Positions 13,347 through 28,287 of a stretch of 64,000 nt of DNA are shown piece by piece (position 1 is the stretch's first letter; every line of letters starts with the position of its first letter). The translations under genes and the position numbers were made by a program. Source of the stretch: Pogostemon cablin (lineage: Eukaryota > Streptophyta > Magnoliopsida > Lamiales > Lamiaceae); NCBI GenBank assembly GCA_023678885.1, contig CM042987.1, positions 24,886,927 through 24,950,926 of the forward strand. The letters run 5' to 3'. Under the pieces are notes generated by a model. That model did not search any database. It was given only the letters and a program-made list of their open reading frames with translations, and had not been told where the DNA came from.

Positions 13347-15013
13347 GAACAAGTTAAGTAAAACATGTCACAATTCGAAAGTGTAGAGATTCTTAATCAT
13401 AATTTGTCATCACTTACTACCACAACATATCACCACTCATGTTCAAAAATGACTCACAACATCCCAAAACAAACCACCAAACATACCAAGACAAAAATAA
13501 GAAAACACACAAAACATAAAATAAAGACTCAACAAACAATAAACAAACAAAAACACATAACATGCAAGAATAAAAATCACCATCATTAAACAATGAAGCA
13601 CACATTCAAATCATCCATAAACAATGTAAGCTCACAATCATCCCAACCTTTGATTGAAAAGAAAATCCTAACTAATGAAAATAAACATCCCAAAAAACAT
13701 AACACATGAAGTAGCATGCTAATCACATCAATACAAATCAAATCAAATTATGCTAAGCATCAAATAAAAAGTGAAAATAGTAGGTTTAAGCTCATTCACA
13801 CACATTTCCATGAAAACACAAAACACAACCAAATAACACATAAAATACGGATAAAAATATACGAAAACACATATAAAAAGACACTAAAATCTAGGTGAAA
13901 ATATCACTCATCACACCCCCAAACTTAAAGTGTTGTGCGTCCTCGCACAACGAAAATGATAAACCATGAAGAGTGATTTTCACCTAGGAAAAAACTAAAC
14001 GAACATAAGTAATAACACATCAATAGCAATAAGAATTACAAACTATGCTAAGGCATCCTACATCAATAAAATCATAACATGAGAAATTAACAAGTTCAAT
14101 CAAAAGAGAATAAAGTGTAATATAGTCCCTTTTAGTCCAAGCCTTACATAGGTTATAAATTTCACTCAACACTCTTTAAAGTAGGTAAATCAACACTCAT
14201 CAATTGATTGGCTTGACTCGCTATAAGCTTGCTCGTGGACTACATTCACAAACCGCCAAAGTTTCCATTAATGATCAAAAAGGTCTTTCATTAAGGATGT
14301 AATGATAGGCTCTTTGGTAGGGTATGGAAGATATGGATAATAGTGACTAAGCAAGTGTAAGTAATCGAAGAGATGGCCAATTTCTCCAACTTCTCCACTT
14401 TTCTTTCTTCCTTTATTGTCTTTGGCACTCACAAGCTCTACTCATCAACTTTCCTTGGATTTCTCGAGCTTCTTATGATTCATGCTTCCTTCTTTGGATT
14501 TTTAAGTACTTGAGCATATTATTGTTGCTTTGCTCATATTTATTGTTTTGAGGTTGCATGTGCATTCTTCATTTTGCTCTTTTGATCCATTTTCTTACTT
14601 GTTACCATTTCCTTTCCTTTCTTTTTTTGTTATCTCATCAAACCTTACTAGCTACCATCTCCTCAATCACCCACACAAATGGTATATATGTAAGGCTTAA
14701 GTGGGTAATCATGGCTGTAATGTGCTTATATCACAATAAATAGGCTTTAAGGCTCAAAGTGGTTGACTAGGGATGATGTTCATGGTAGGAAAATATAAGG
14801 TAATGACTATAATAACAAGGATGGCCTTAGATCATGTCACTAATCTCCACAAATTGGGCTCGTTCCTATAGTCCTTGAGCAAATTCTAGCTTATCAAACA
14901 CAACCAATCCACTCATGAAGAAAAATACCATGTATGCACGGTTGAGGCTCAAACGCTCACAAGCTTGTGCTCGGACCTTAAGAAACTTATTACACCACAT
15001 CCATCTCAAAATT
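13347..15013 (-). repeat. Array unit 9, 1667 bp
   Basis: Last unit with CTCGAG; CCAAGCC allele. Private changes: CTTTATTGTC, TTGATCCATTTTC and a one-base loss in ATGGCTGTAATG. Confidence 0.95.
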
Positions 15014-16682
15014 GAACAAGTTAAGTAAAACATGTCACAATTCGAAAGTGTAGAGATTCTTAATCATAATTTGTCTTCACTTACTACCACAACATATCAC
15101 CACTCATGTTCAAAAATGACTCACAACATCCCAAAACAAACCACCAAACATACCAAGACAAAAATAAGAAAACACACAAAACATAAAATAAAGACTCAAC
15201 AAACAATAAACAAACAAAAACACATAACATGCAAGAATAAAAATCACCATCATTAAACAATGAAGCACACATTCAAATCATCCATAAACAATGTAAGCTC
15301 ACAATCATCCCAACCTTTGATTGAAAAGAAAATCCTAACTAATGAAAATAAACATCCCAAAAAACATAACACATGAAGTAGCATGCTAATCACATCAATA
15401 CAAATCAAATCAAATTATGCTAAGCATCAAATAAAAAGTGAAAATAGTAGGTTTAAGCTCATTCACACACATTTCCATGAAAACACAAAACACAACCAAA
15501 TAACACATAAAATACGGATAAAAATATACGAAAACACATATAAAAAGACACTAAAATCTAGGTGAAAATATCACTCATCACACCCCCAAACTTAAAGTGT
15601 TGTGCGTCCTCGCACAACGAAAATGATAAACCATGAAGAGTGATTTTCACTTAGGAAAAAACTAAACGAACATAAGTAATAACACATCAATAGCAATAAG
15701 AATTACAAACTATGCTAAGGCATCCTACATCAATAAAATCATAACATGAGAAATTAACAAGTTCAATCAAAAGAGAATAAAGTGTAATATAGTCCCTTTT
15801 AGTCCAAGCCTTACATAGGTTATAAATTTCACTCAACACTCTTTAAAGTAGGTAAATCAACACTCATCAATTGATTGGCTTGACTCGCTATAAGCTTGCT
15901 CGTGGACTACATTCACAAACCGCCAAAGTTTCCATTAATGATCAAAAAGGTCTTTCATTAAGGATGTAATGATAGGCTCTTTGGTAGGGTATGGAAGATA
16001 TGGATAATAGTGACTAAGCAAGTGTAAGTAATCGAAGAGATGGCCAATTTCTCCAACTTCTCCACTTTTCTTTCTTCCTTTCTTGTCTTTGGCACTCACA
16101 AGCTCTACTCATCAACTTTCCTTGGATTTCTTGAGCTTCTTATGATTCATGCTTCCTTCTTTGGATTTTTAAGTACTTGAGCATATTATTGTTGCTTTGC
16201 TCATATTTATTGTTTTGAGGTTGCATGTGCATTCTTCATTTTGCTCTTTTCATCCTTTTTCTTACTTGTTACCATTTCCTTTCCTTTCTTTTTTTTGTTA
16301 TCTCATCAAACCTTACTAGCTACCATCTCCTCAATCACCCACACAAATGGTATATATGTAAGGCTTAAGTGGGTAATCATGGCTTGTAATGTGCTTATAT
16401 CACAATAAATAGGCTTTAAGGCTCAAAGTGGTTGACTAGGGATGATGTTCATGGTAGGAAAATATAAGGTAATGACTATAATAACAAGGATGGCCTTAGA
16501 TCATGTCACTAATCTCCACAAATTGGGCTCGTTCCTATAGTCCTTGAGCAAATTCTAGCTTATCAAACACAACCAATCCACTCATGAAGAAAAATACCAT
16601 GTATGCACGGTTGAGGCTCAAACGCTCACAAGCTTGTGCTCGGACCTTAAGAAACTTATTACACCACATCCATCTCAAAATT
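15014..16682 (-). repeat. Array unit 10, 1669 bp
   Basis: First unit of the block with CACTTAGG instead of CACCTAGG and an eight-T run. Private change TTGTCTTCACTT near its start. Confidence 0.95.
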
Positions 16683-18351
16683 GAACAAGTTAAGTAAAAC
16701 ATGTCACAATTCGAAAGTGTAGAGATTCTTAATCATAATTTGTCATCACTTACTACCACAACATATCACCACTCATGTTCAAAAATGACTCACAACATCC
16801 CAAAACAAACCACCAAACATACCAAGACAAAAATAAGAAAACACACAAAACATAAAATAAAGACTCAACAAACAATAAACAAACAAAAACACATAACATG
16901 CAAGAATAAAAATCACCATCATTAAACAATGAAGCACACATTCAAATCATCCATAAACAATGTAAGCTCACAATCATCCCAACCTTTGATTGAAAAGAAA
17001 ATCCTAACTAATGAAAATAAACATCCCAAAAAACATAACACATGAAGTAGCATGCTAATCACATCAATACAAATCAAATCAAATTATGCTAAGCATCAAA
17101 TAAAAAGTGAAAATAGTAGGTTTAAGCTCATTCACACACATTTCCATGAAAACACAAAACACAACCAAATAACACATAAAATACGGATAAAAATATACGA
17201 AAACACATATAAAAAGACACTAAAATCTAGGTGAAAATATCACTCATCACATCCCCAAACTTAAAGTGTTGTGCGTCCTCGCACAACGAAAATGATAAAC
17301 CATGAAGAGTGATTTTCACTTAGGAAAAAACTAAACGAACATAAGTAATAACACATCAATAGCAATAAGAATTACAAACTATGCTAAGGCATCCTACATC
17401 AATAAAATCATAACATGAGAAATTAACAAGTTCAATCAAAAGAGAATAAAGTGTAATATAGTCCCTTTTAGTCCAAGCCTTACATAGGTTATAAATTTCA
17501 CTCAACACTCTTTAAAGTAGGTAAATCAACACTCATCAATTGATTGGCTTGACTCGCTATAAGCTTGCTCGTGGACTACATTCACAAACCGCCAAAGTTT
17601 CCATTAATGATCAAAAAGGTCTTTCATTAAGGATGTAATGATAGGCTCTTTGGTAGGGTATGGAAGATATGGATAATAGTGACTAAGCAAGTGTAAGTAA
17701 TCGAAGAGATGGCCAATTTCTCCAACTTCTCCACTTTTCTTTCTTCCTTTCTTGTCTTTGGCACTCACAAGCTCTACTCATCAACTTTCCTTGGATTTCT
17801 TGAGCTTCTTATGATTCATGCTTCCTTCTTTGGATTTTTAAGTACTTGAGCATATTATTGTTGCTTTGCTCATATTTATTGTTTTGAGGTTGCATGTGCA
17901 TTCTTCATTTTGCTCTTTTCATCCTTTTTCTTACTTGTTACCATTTCCTTTCCTTTCTTTTTTTTGTTATCTCATCAAACCTTACTAGCTACCATCTCCT
18001 CAATCACCCACACAAATGGTATATATGTAAGGCTTAAGTGGGTAATCATGGCTTGTAATGTGCTTATATCACAATAAATAGGCTTTAAGGCTCAAAGTGG
18101 TTGACTAGGGATGATGTTCATGGTAGGAAAATATAAGGTAATGACTATAATAACAAGGATGGCCTTAGATCATGTCACTAATCTCCACAAATTGGGCTCG
18201 TTCCTATAGTCCTTGAGCAAATTCTAGCTTATCAAACACAACCAATCCACTCATGAAGAAAAATACCATGTATGCACGGTTGAGGCTCAAACGCTCACAA
18301 GCTTGTGCTCGGACCTTAAGAAACTTATTACACCACATCCATCTCAAAATT
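16683..18351 (-). repeat. Array unit 11, 1669 bp
   Basis: CACTTAGG, CCAAGCC, eight-T run. Its PPT reads ATCCCCAAAC (+ strand), shared only with unit 12 inside the array and with the Gypsy copies G2 and G3. Confidence 0.95.
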
Positions 18352-20020
18352 GAACAAGTTAAGTAAAACATGTCACAATTCGAAAGTGTAGAGATTCTTA
18401 ATCATAATTTGTCATCACTTACTACCACAACATATCACCACTCATGTTCAAAAATGACTCACAACATCCCAAAACAAACCACCAAACATACCAAGACAAA
18501 AATAAGAAAACACACAAAACATAAAATAAAGACTCAACAAACAATAAACAAACAAAAACACATAACATGCAAGAATAAAAATCACCATCATTAAACAATG
18601 AAGCACACATTCAAATCATCCATAAACAATGTAAGCTCACAATCATCCCAACCTTTGATTGAAAAGAAAATCCTAACTAATGAAAATAAACATCCCAAAA
18701 AACATAACACATGAAGTAGCATGCTAATCACATCAATACAAATCAAATCAAATTATGCTAAGCATCAAATAAAAAGTGAAAATAGTAGGTTTAAGCTCAT
18801 TCACACACATTTCCATGAAAACACAAAACACAACCAAATAACACATAAAATACGGATAAAAATATACGAAAACACATATAAAAAGACACTAAAATCTAGG
18901 TGAAAATATCACTCATCACATCCCCAAACTTAAAGTGTTGTGCGTCCTCGCACAACGAAAATGATAAACCATGAAGAGTGATTTTCACTTAGGAAAAAAC
19001 TAAACGAACATAAGTAATAACACATCAATAGCAATAAGAATTACAAACTATGCTAAGGCATCCTACATCAATAAAATCATAACATGAGAAATTAACAAGT
19101 TCAATCAAAAGAGAATAAAGTGTAATATAGTCCCTTTTAGTCCAAGCCTTACATAGGTTATAAATTTCACTCAACACTCTTTAAAGTAGGTAAATCAACA
19201 CTCATCAATTGATTGGCTTGACTCGCTATAAGCTTGCTCGTGGACTACATTCACAAACCGCCAAAGTTTCCATTAATGATCAAAAAGGTCTTTCATTAAG
19301 GATGTAATGATAGGCTCTTTGGTAGGGTATGGAAGATATGGATAATAGTGACTAAGCAAGTGTAAGTAATCGAAGAGATGGCCAATTTCTCCAACTTCTC
19401 CACTTTTCTTTCTTCCTTTCTTGTCTTTGGCACTCACAAGCTCTACTCATCAACTTTCCTTGGATTTCTTGAGCTTCTTATGATTCATGCTTCCTTCTTT
19501 GGATTTTTAAGTACTTGAGCATATTATTGTTGCTTTGCTCATATTTATTGTTTTGAGGTTGCATGTGCATTCTTCATTTTGCTCTTTTCATCCTTTTTCT
19601 TACTTGTTACCATTTCCTTTCCTTTCTTTTTTTTGTTATCTCATCAAACCTTACTAGCTACCATCTCCTCAATCACCCACACAAATGGTATATATGTAAG
19701 GCTTAAGTGGGTAATCATGGCTTGTAATGTGCTTATATCACAATAAATAGGCTTTAAGGCTCAAAGTGGTTGACTAGGGATGATGTTCATGGTAGGAAAA
19801 TATAAGGTAATGACTATAATAACAAGGATGGCCTTAGATCATGTCACTAATCTCCACAAATTGGGCTCGTTCCTATAGTCCTTGAGCAAATTCTAGCTTA
19901 TCAAACACAACCAATCCACTCATGAAGAAAAATACCATGTATGCACGGTTGAGGCTCAAACGCTCACAAGCTTGTGCTCGGACCTTAAGAAACTTATTAC
20001 ACCACATCCATCTCAAAATT
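18352..20020 (-). repeat. Array unit 12, 1669 bp
   Basis: Same allele set as unit 11, including the ATCCCCAAAC PPT variant, so units 11-12 are a recent duplicate pair. Confidence 0.95.
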
Positions 20021-21651
20021 GAACAAGTTAAGTAAAACATGTCACAATTCGAAAGTGTAGAGATTCTTAATCATAATTTGTCATATGACTCACAACATCC
20101 CAAAACAAACCACCAAACATACCAAGACAAAAATAAGAAAACACACAAAACATAAAATAAAGACTCAACAAACAATAAACAAACAAAAACACATAACATG
20201 CAAGAATAAAAATCACCATCATTAAACAATGAAGCACACATTCAAATCATCCATAAACAATGTAAGCTCACAATCATCCCAACCTTTGATTGAAAAGTAA
20301 ATCCTAACTAATGAAAATAAACATCCCAAAAAACATAACACATGAAGTAGCATGCTAATCACATCAATACAAATCAAATCAAATTATGCTAAGCATCAAA
20401 TAAAAAGTGAAAATAGTAGGTTTAAGCTCATTCACACACATTTCCATGAAAACACAAAACACAACCAAATAACACATAAAATACGGATAAAAATATACGA
20501 AAACACATATAAAAAGACACTAAAATCTAGGTGAAAATATCACTCATCACACCCCCAAACTTAAAGTGTTGTGCGTCCTCGCACAACGAAAATGATAAAC
20601 CATGAAGAGTGATTTTCACTTAGGAAAAAACTAAACGAACATAAGTAATAACACATCAATAGCAATAAGAATTACAAACTATGCTAAGGCATCCTACATC
20701 AATAAAATCATAACATGAGAAATTAACAAGTTCAATCAAAAGAGAATAAAGTGTAATATAGTCCCTTTTAGTCCAAGCCTTACATAGGTTATAAATTTCA
20801 CTCAACACTCTTTAAAGTAGGTAAATCAACACTCATCAATTGATTGGCTTGACTCGCTATAAGCTTGCTCGTGGACTACATTCACAAACCGCCAAAGTTT
20901 CCATTAATGATCAAAAAGGTCTTTCATTAAGGATGTAATGATAGGCTCTTTGGTAGGGTATGGAAGATATGGATAATAGTGACTAAGCAAGTGTAAGTAA
21001 TCGAAGAGATGGCCAATTTCTCCAACTTCTCCACTTTTCTTTCTTCCTTTCTTGTCTTTGGCACTCACAAGCTCTACTCATCAACTTTCCTTGGATTTCT
21101 TGAGCTTCTTATGATTCATGCTTCCTTCTTTGGATTTTTAAGTACTTGAGCATATTATTGTTGCTTTGCTCATATTTATTGTTTTGAGGTTGCATGTGCA
21201 TTCTTCATTTTGCTCTTTTCATCCTTTTTCTTACTTGTTACCATTTCCTTTCCTTTCTTTTTTTTGTTATCTCATCAAACCTTACTAGCTACCATCTCCT
21301 CAATCACCCACACAAATGGTATATATGTAAGGCTTAAGTGGGTAATCATGGCTTGTAATGTGCTTATATCACAATAAATAGGCTTTAAGGCTCAAAGTGG
21401 TTGACTAGGGATGATGTTCATGGTAGGAAAATATAAGGTAATGACTATAATAACAAGGATGGCCTTAGATCATGTCACTAATCTCCACAAATTGGGCTCG
21501 TTCCTATAGTCCTTGAGCAAATTCTAGCTTATCAAACACAACCAATCCACTCATGAAGAAAAATACCATGTATGCACGGTTGAGGCTCAAACGCTCACAA
21601 GCTTGTGCTCGGACCTTAAGAAACTTATTACACCACATCCATCTCAAAATT
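20021..21651 (-). repeat. Array unit 13, 1631 bp, with a 38-bp deletion
   Basis: The 38 bp after GTCAT (near 20084) are missing, giving GTCATATGACTC. The identical deletion is in unit 16. CACTTAGG, CCAAGCC, eight-T run; private AAAAGTAAATCC. Confidence 0.95.
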
Positions 21652-23319
21652 GAACAAGTTAAGTAAAACATGTCACAATTCGAAAGTGTAGAGATTCTTA
21701 ATCATAATTTGTCATCACTTACTACCACAACATATCACCACTCATGTTCAAAAATGACTCACAACATCCCAAAACAAACCACCAAACATACCAAGACAAA
21801 AATAAGAAAACACACAAAACATAAAATAAAGACTCAACAAACAATAAACAAACAAAAACACATAACATGCAAGAATAAAAATCACCATCATTAAACAATG
21901 AAGCACACATTCAAATCATCCATAAACAATGTAAGCTCACAATCATCCCAACCTTTGATTGAAAAGAAAATCCTAACTAATGAAAATAAACATCCCAAAA
22001 AACATAACACATGAAGTAGCATGCTAATCACATCAATACAAATCAAATCAAATTATGCTAAGCATCAAATAAAAAGTGAAAATAGTAGGTTTAAGCTCAT
22101 TCACACACATTTCCATGAAAACACAAAACACAACCAAATAACACATAAAATACGGATAAAAATATACGAAAACACATATAAAAAGACACTAAAATCTAGG
22201 TGAAAATATCACTCATCACACCCCCAAACATAAAGTGTTGTGCGTCCTCGCACAACGAAAATGATAAACCATGAAGAGTGATTTTCACTTAGGAAAAAAC
22301 TAAACGAACATAAGTAATAACACATCAATAGCAATAAGAATTACAAACTATGCTAAGGCATCCTACATCAATAAAATCATAACATGAGAAATTAACAAGT
22401 TCAATCAAAAGAGAATAAAGTGTAATATAGTCCCTTTTAGTCCTAGCCTTACATAGGTTATAAATTTCACTCAACACTCTTTAAAGTAGGTAAATCAACA
22501 CTCATCAATTGATTGGCTTGACTCGCTATAAGCTTGCTCGTGGACTACATTCACAAACCGCCAAAGTTTCCATTAATGATCAAAAAGGTCTTTCATTAAG
22601 GATGTAATGATAGGCTCTTTGGTAGGGTATGGAAGATATGGATAATAGTGACTAAGCAAGTGTAAGTAATCGAAGAGATGGCCAATTTCTCCAACTTCTC
22701 CACTTTTCTTTCTTCCTTTCTTGTCTTTGGCACTCACAAGCTCTACTCATCAACTTTCCTTGGATTTCTTGAGCTTCTTATGATTCATGCTTCCTTCTTT
22801 GGATTTTTAAGTACTTGAGCATATTATTGTTGCTTTGCTCATATTTATTGTTTTGAGGTTGCATGTGCATTCTTCATTTTGCTCTTTTCATCCTTTTTCT
22901 TACTTGTTACCATTTCCTTTCCTTTCTTTTTTTGTTATCTCATCAAACCTTACTAGCTACCATCTCCTCAATCACCCACACAAATGGTATATATGTAAGG
23001 CTTAAGTGGGTAATCATGGCTTGTAATGTGCTTATATCACAATAAATAGGCTTTAAGGCTCAAAGTGGTTGACTAGGGATGATGTTCACGGTAGGAAAAT
23101 ATAAGGTAATGACTATAATAACAAGGATGGCCTTAGATCATGTCACTAATCTCCACAAATTGGGCTCGTTCCTATAGTCCTTGAGCAAATTCTAGCTTAT
23201 CAAACACAACCAATCCACTCATGAAGAAAAATACCATGTATGCATGGTTGAGGCTCAAACGCTCACAAGCTTGTGCTCGGACCTTAAGAAACTTATTACA
23301 CCACATCCATCTCAAAATT
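21652..23319 (-). repeat. Array unit 14, 1668 bp
   Basis: CACTTAGG + CCTAGCC (type A of the alternating dimer), seven-T run. Private CCCAAACATAAAG beside the PPT and TATGCATGGTTG. GTTCACGGTAGG is shared with unit 8. Confidence 0.95.
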
Positions 23320-24987
23320 GAACAAGTTAAGTAAAACATGTCACAATTCGAAATGTAGAGATTCTTAATCATAATTTGTCATCACTTACTACCACAACAT
23401 ATCACCACTCATGTTCAAAAATGACTCACAACATCCCAAAACAAACCACCAAACATACCAAGACAAAAATAAGAAAACACACAAAACATAAAATAAAGAC
23501 TCAACAAACAATAAACAAACAAAAACACATAACATGCAAGAATAAAAATCACCATCATTAAACAATGAAGCACACATTCAAATCATCCATAAACAATGTA
23601 AGCTCACAATCATCCCAACGTTTGATTGAAAAGAAAATCCTAACTAATGAAAATAAACATCCCAAAAAACATAACACATGAAGTAGCATGCTAATCACAT
23701 CAATACAAATCAAATCAAATTATGCTAAGCATCAAATAAAAAGTGAAAATAGTAGGTTTAAGCTCATTCACACACATTTCCATGAAAACACAAAACACAA
23801 CCAAATAACACATAAAATACGGATAAAAATATACGAAAACACATATAAAAAGACACTAAAATCTAGGTGAAAATATCACTCATCACACCCCCAAACTTAA
23901 AGTGTTGTGCGTCCTCGCACAACGAAAATGATAAACCATGAAGAGTGATTTTCACCTAGGAAAAAACTAAACGAACATAAGTAATAACACATCAATAGCA
24001 ATAAGAATTACAAACTATGCTAAGGCATCCTACATCAATAAAATCATAACATGAGAAATTAACAAGTTCAATCAAAAGAGAATAAAGTGTAATATAGTCC
24101 CTTTTAGTCCAAGCCTTACATAGGTTATAAATTTCACTCAACACTCTTTAAAGTAGGTAAATCAACACTCATCAATTGATTGGCTTGACTCGCTATAAGC
24201 TTGCTCGTGGACTACATTCACAAACCGCCAAAGTTTCCATTAATGATCAAAAAGGTCTTTCATTAAGGATGTAATGATAGGCTCTTTGGTAGGGTATGGA
24301 AGATATGGATAATAGTGACTAAGCAAGTGTAAGTAATCGAAGAGATGGCCAATTTCTCCAACTTCTCCACTTTTCTTTCTTCCTTTCTTGTCTTTGGCAC
24401 TCACAAGCTCTACTCATCAACTTTCCTTGGATTTCTTGAGCTTCTTATGATTCATGCTTCCTTCTTTGGATTTTTAAGTACTTGAGCATATTATTGTTGC
24501 TTTGCTCATATTTATTGTTTTGAGGTTGCATGTGCATTCTTCATTTTGCTCTTTTCATCCTTTTTCTTACTTGTTACCATTTCCTTTCCTTTCTTTTTTT
24601 TGTTATCTCATCAAACCTTACTAGCTACCATCTCCTCAATCACCCACACAAATGGTATATATGTAAGGCTTAAGTGGGTAATCATGGCTTGTAATGTGCT
24701 TATATCACAATAAATAGGCTTTAAGGCTCAAAGTGGTTGACTAGGGATGATGTTCATGGTAGGAAAATATAAGGTAATGACTATAATAACAAGGATGGCC
24801 TTAGATCATGTCACTAATCTCCACAAATTGGGCTCGTTCCTATAGTCCTTGAGCAAATTCTAGCTTATCAAACACAACCAATCCACTCATGAAGAAAAAT
24901 ACCATGTATGCACGGTTGAGGCTCAAACGCTCACAAGCTTGTGCTCGGACCTTAAGAAACTTATTACACCACATCCATCTCAAAATT
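23320..24987 (-). repeat. Array unit 15, 1668 bp
   Basis: CACCTAGG + CCAAGCC (type B), eight-T run. Private one-base loss (TTCGAAATGTAG) and CCAACGTTTG. Confidence 0.95.
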
Positions 24988-26618
24988 GAACAAGTTAAGT
25001 AAAACATGTCACAATTCGAAAGTGTAGAGATTCTTAATCATAATTTGTCATATGACTCACAACATCCCAAAACAAACCACCAAACATACCAAGACAAAAA
25101 TAAGAAAACACACAAAACATAAAATAAAGACTCAACAAACAATAAACAAACAAAAACACATAACATGCAAGAATAAAAATCACCATCATTAAACAATGAA
25201 GCACACATTCAAATCATCCATAAACAATGTAAGCTCACAATCATCCCAACCTTTGATTGAAAAGAAAATCCTAACTAATGAAAATAAACATCCCAAAAAA
25301 CATAACACATGAAGTAGCATGCTAATCACATCAATACAAATCAAATCAAATTATGCTAAGCATCAAATAAAAAGTGAAAATAGTAGGTTTAAGCTCATTC
25401 ACACACATTTCCATGAAAACACAAAACACAACCAAATAACACATAAAATACGGATAAAAATATACGAAAACACATATAAAAAGACACTAAAATCTAGGTG
25501 AAAATATCACTCATCACACCCCCAAACTTAAAGTGTTGTGCGTCCTCGCACAACGAAAATGATAAACCATGAAGAGTGATTTTCACTTAGGAAAAAACTA
25601 AACGAACATAAGTAATAACACATCAATAGCAATAAGAATTACAAACTATGCTAAGGCATCCTACATCAATAAAATCATAACATGAGAAATTAACAAGTTC
25701 AATCAAAAGAGAATAAAGTGTAATATAGTCCCTTTTAGTCCTAGCCTTACATAGGTTATAAATTTCACTCAACACTCTTTAAAGTAGGTAAATCAACACT
25801 CATCAATTGATTGGCTTGACTCGCTATAAGCTTGCTCGTGGACTACATTCACAAACCGCCAAAGTTTCCATTAATGATCAAAAAGGTCTTTCATTAAGGA
25901 TGTAATGATAGGCTCTTTGGTAGGGTATGGAAGATATGGATAATAGTGACTAAGCAAGTGTAAGTAATCGAAGAGATGGCCAATTTCTCCAACTTCTCCA
26001 CTTTTCTTTCTTCCTTTCTTGTCTTTGGCACTCACAAGCTCTACTCATCAACTTTCCTTGGATTTCTTGAGCTTCTTATGATTCATGCTTCCTTCTTTGG
26101 ATTTTTAAGTACTTGAGCATATTATTGTTGCTTTGCTCATATTTATTGTTTTGAGGTTGCATGTGCATTCTTCATTTTGCTCTTTTCATCCTTTTTCTTA
26201 CTTGTTACCATTTCCTTTCCTTTCTTTTTTTTGTTATCTCATCAAACCTTACTAGCTACCATCTCCTCAATCACCCACACAAATGGTATATATGTAAGGC
26301 TTAAGTGGGTAATCATGGCTTGTAATGTGCTTATATCACAATAAATAGGCTTTAAGGCTCAAAGTGGTTGACTAGGGATGATGTTCATGGTAGGAAAATA
26401 TAAGGTAATGACTATAATAACAAGGATGGCCTTAGATCATGTCACTAATCTCCACAAATTGGGCTCGTTCCTATAGTCCTTGAGCAAATTCTAGCTTATC
26501 AAACACAACCAATCCACTCATGAAGAAAAATACCATGTATGCACGGTTGAGGCTCAAACGCTCACAAGCTTGTGCTCGGACCTTAAGAAACTTATTACAC
26601 CACATCCATCTCAAAATT
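24988..26618 (-). repeat. Array unit 16, 1631 bp, with the same 38-bp deletion
   Basis: CACTTAGG + CCTAGCC (type A), eight-T run, and the 38-bp deletion of unit 13. The deletion was therefore copied between non-adjacent units. Confidence 0.95.
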
Positions 26619-28287
26619 GAACAAGTTAAGTAAAACATGTCACAATTCGAAAGTGTAGAGATTCTTAATCATAATTTGTCATCACTTACTACCACAACAT
26701 ATCACCACTCATGTTCAAAAATGACTCACAACATCCCAAAACAAGCCACCAAACATACCAAGACAAAAATAAGAAAACACACAAAACATAAAATAAAGAC
26801 TCAAAAAACAATAAACAAACAAAAACACATAACATGCAAGAATAAAAATCACCATCATTAAACAATGAAGCACACATTCAAATCATCCATAAACAATGTA
26901 AGCTCACAATCATCCCAACCTTTGATTGAAAAGAAAATCCTAACTAATGAAAATAAACATCCCAAAAAACATAACACATGAAGTAGCATGCTAATCACAT
27001 CAATACAAATCAAATCAAATTATGCTAAGCATCAAATAAAAAGTGAAAATAGTAGGTTTAAGCTCATTCACACACATTTCCATGAAAACACAAAACACAA
27101 CCAAATAACACATAAAATACGGATAAAAATATACGAAAACACATATAAAAAGACACTAAAATCTAGGTGAAAATATCACTCATCACACCCCCAAACTTAA
27201 TGTGTTGTGCGTCCTCGCACAACGAAAATGATAAACCATGAAGAGTGATTTTCACCTAGGAAAAAACTAAACGAACATAAGTAATAACACATCAATAGCA
27301 ATAAGAATTACAAACTATGCTAAGGCATCCTACATCAATAAAATCATAACATGAGAAATTAAAAAGTTCAATCAAAAGAGAATAAAGTGTAATATAGTCC
27401 CTTTTAGTCCAAGCCTTACATAGGTTATAAATTTCACTCAACACTCTTTAAAGTAGGTAAATCAACACTCATCAATTGATTGGCTTGACTCGCTATAAGC
27501 TTGCTCGTGGACTACATTCACAAACCGCCAAAGTTTCCATTAATGATCAAAAAGGTCTTTCATTAAGGATGTAATGATAGGCTCTTTGGTAGGGTATGGA
27601 AGATATGGATAATAGTGACTAAGCAAGTGTAAGTAATCGAAGAGATGGCCAATTTCTCCAACTTCTCCACTTTTCTTTCTTCCTTTCTTGTCTTTGGCAC
27701 TCACAAGCTCTACTCATCAACTTTCCTTGGATTTCTTGAGCTTCTTATGATTCATGCTTCCTTCTTTGGATTTTTAAGTACTTGAGCATATTATTGTTGC
27801 TTTGCTCATATTTATTGTTTTGAGGTTGCATGTGCATTCTTCATTTTGCTCTTTTCATCCTTTTTCTTACTTGTTACCATTTCCTTTCCTTTCTTTTTTT
27901 TGTTATCTCATCAAACCTTACTAGCTACCATCTCCTCAATCACCCACACAAATGGTATATATGTAAGGCTTAAGTGGGTAATCATGGCTTGTAATGTGCT
28001 TATATCACAATAAATAGGCTTTAAGGCTCAAAGTGGTTGACTAGGGATGATGTTCATGGTAGGAAAATATAAGGTAATGACTATAATAACAAGGATGGCC
28101 TTAGATCATGTCACTAATCTCCACAAATTGGGCTCGTTCCTATAGTCCTTGAGCAAATTCTAGCTTATCAAACACAACCAATCCACTCATGAAGAAAAAT
28201 ACCATGTATGCACGGTTGAGGCTCAAACGCTCACAAGCTTGTGCTCGGACCTTAAGAAACTTATTACACCACATCCATCTCAAAATT
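26619..28287 (-). repeat. Array unit 17, 1669 bp
   Basis: CACCTAGG + CCAAGCC (type B), eight-T run. ACTTAATGTG beside the PPT and ACTCAAAAAACAA in segment A are both shared only with unit 19. Private CAAGCCACC and TTAAAAAGTTC. Confidence 0.95.
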
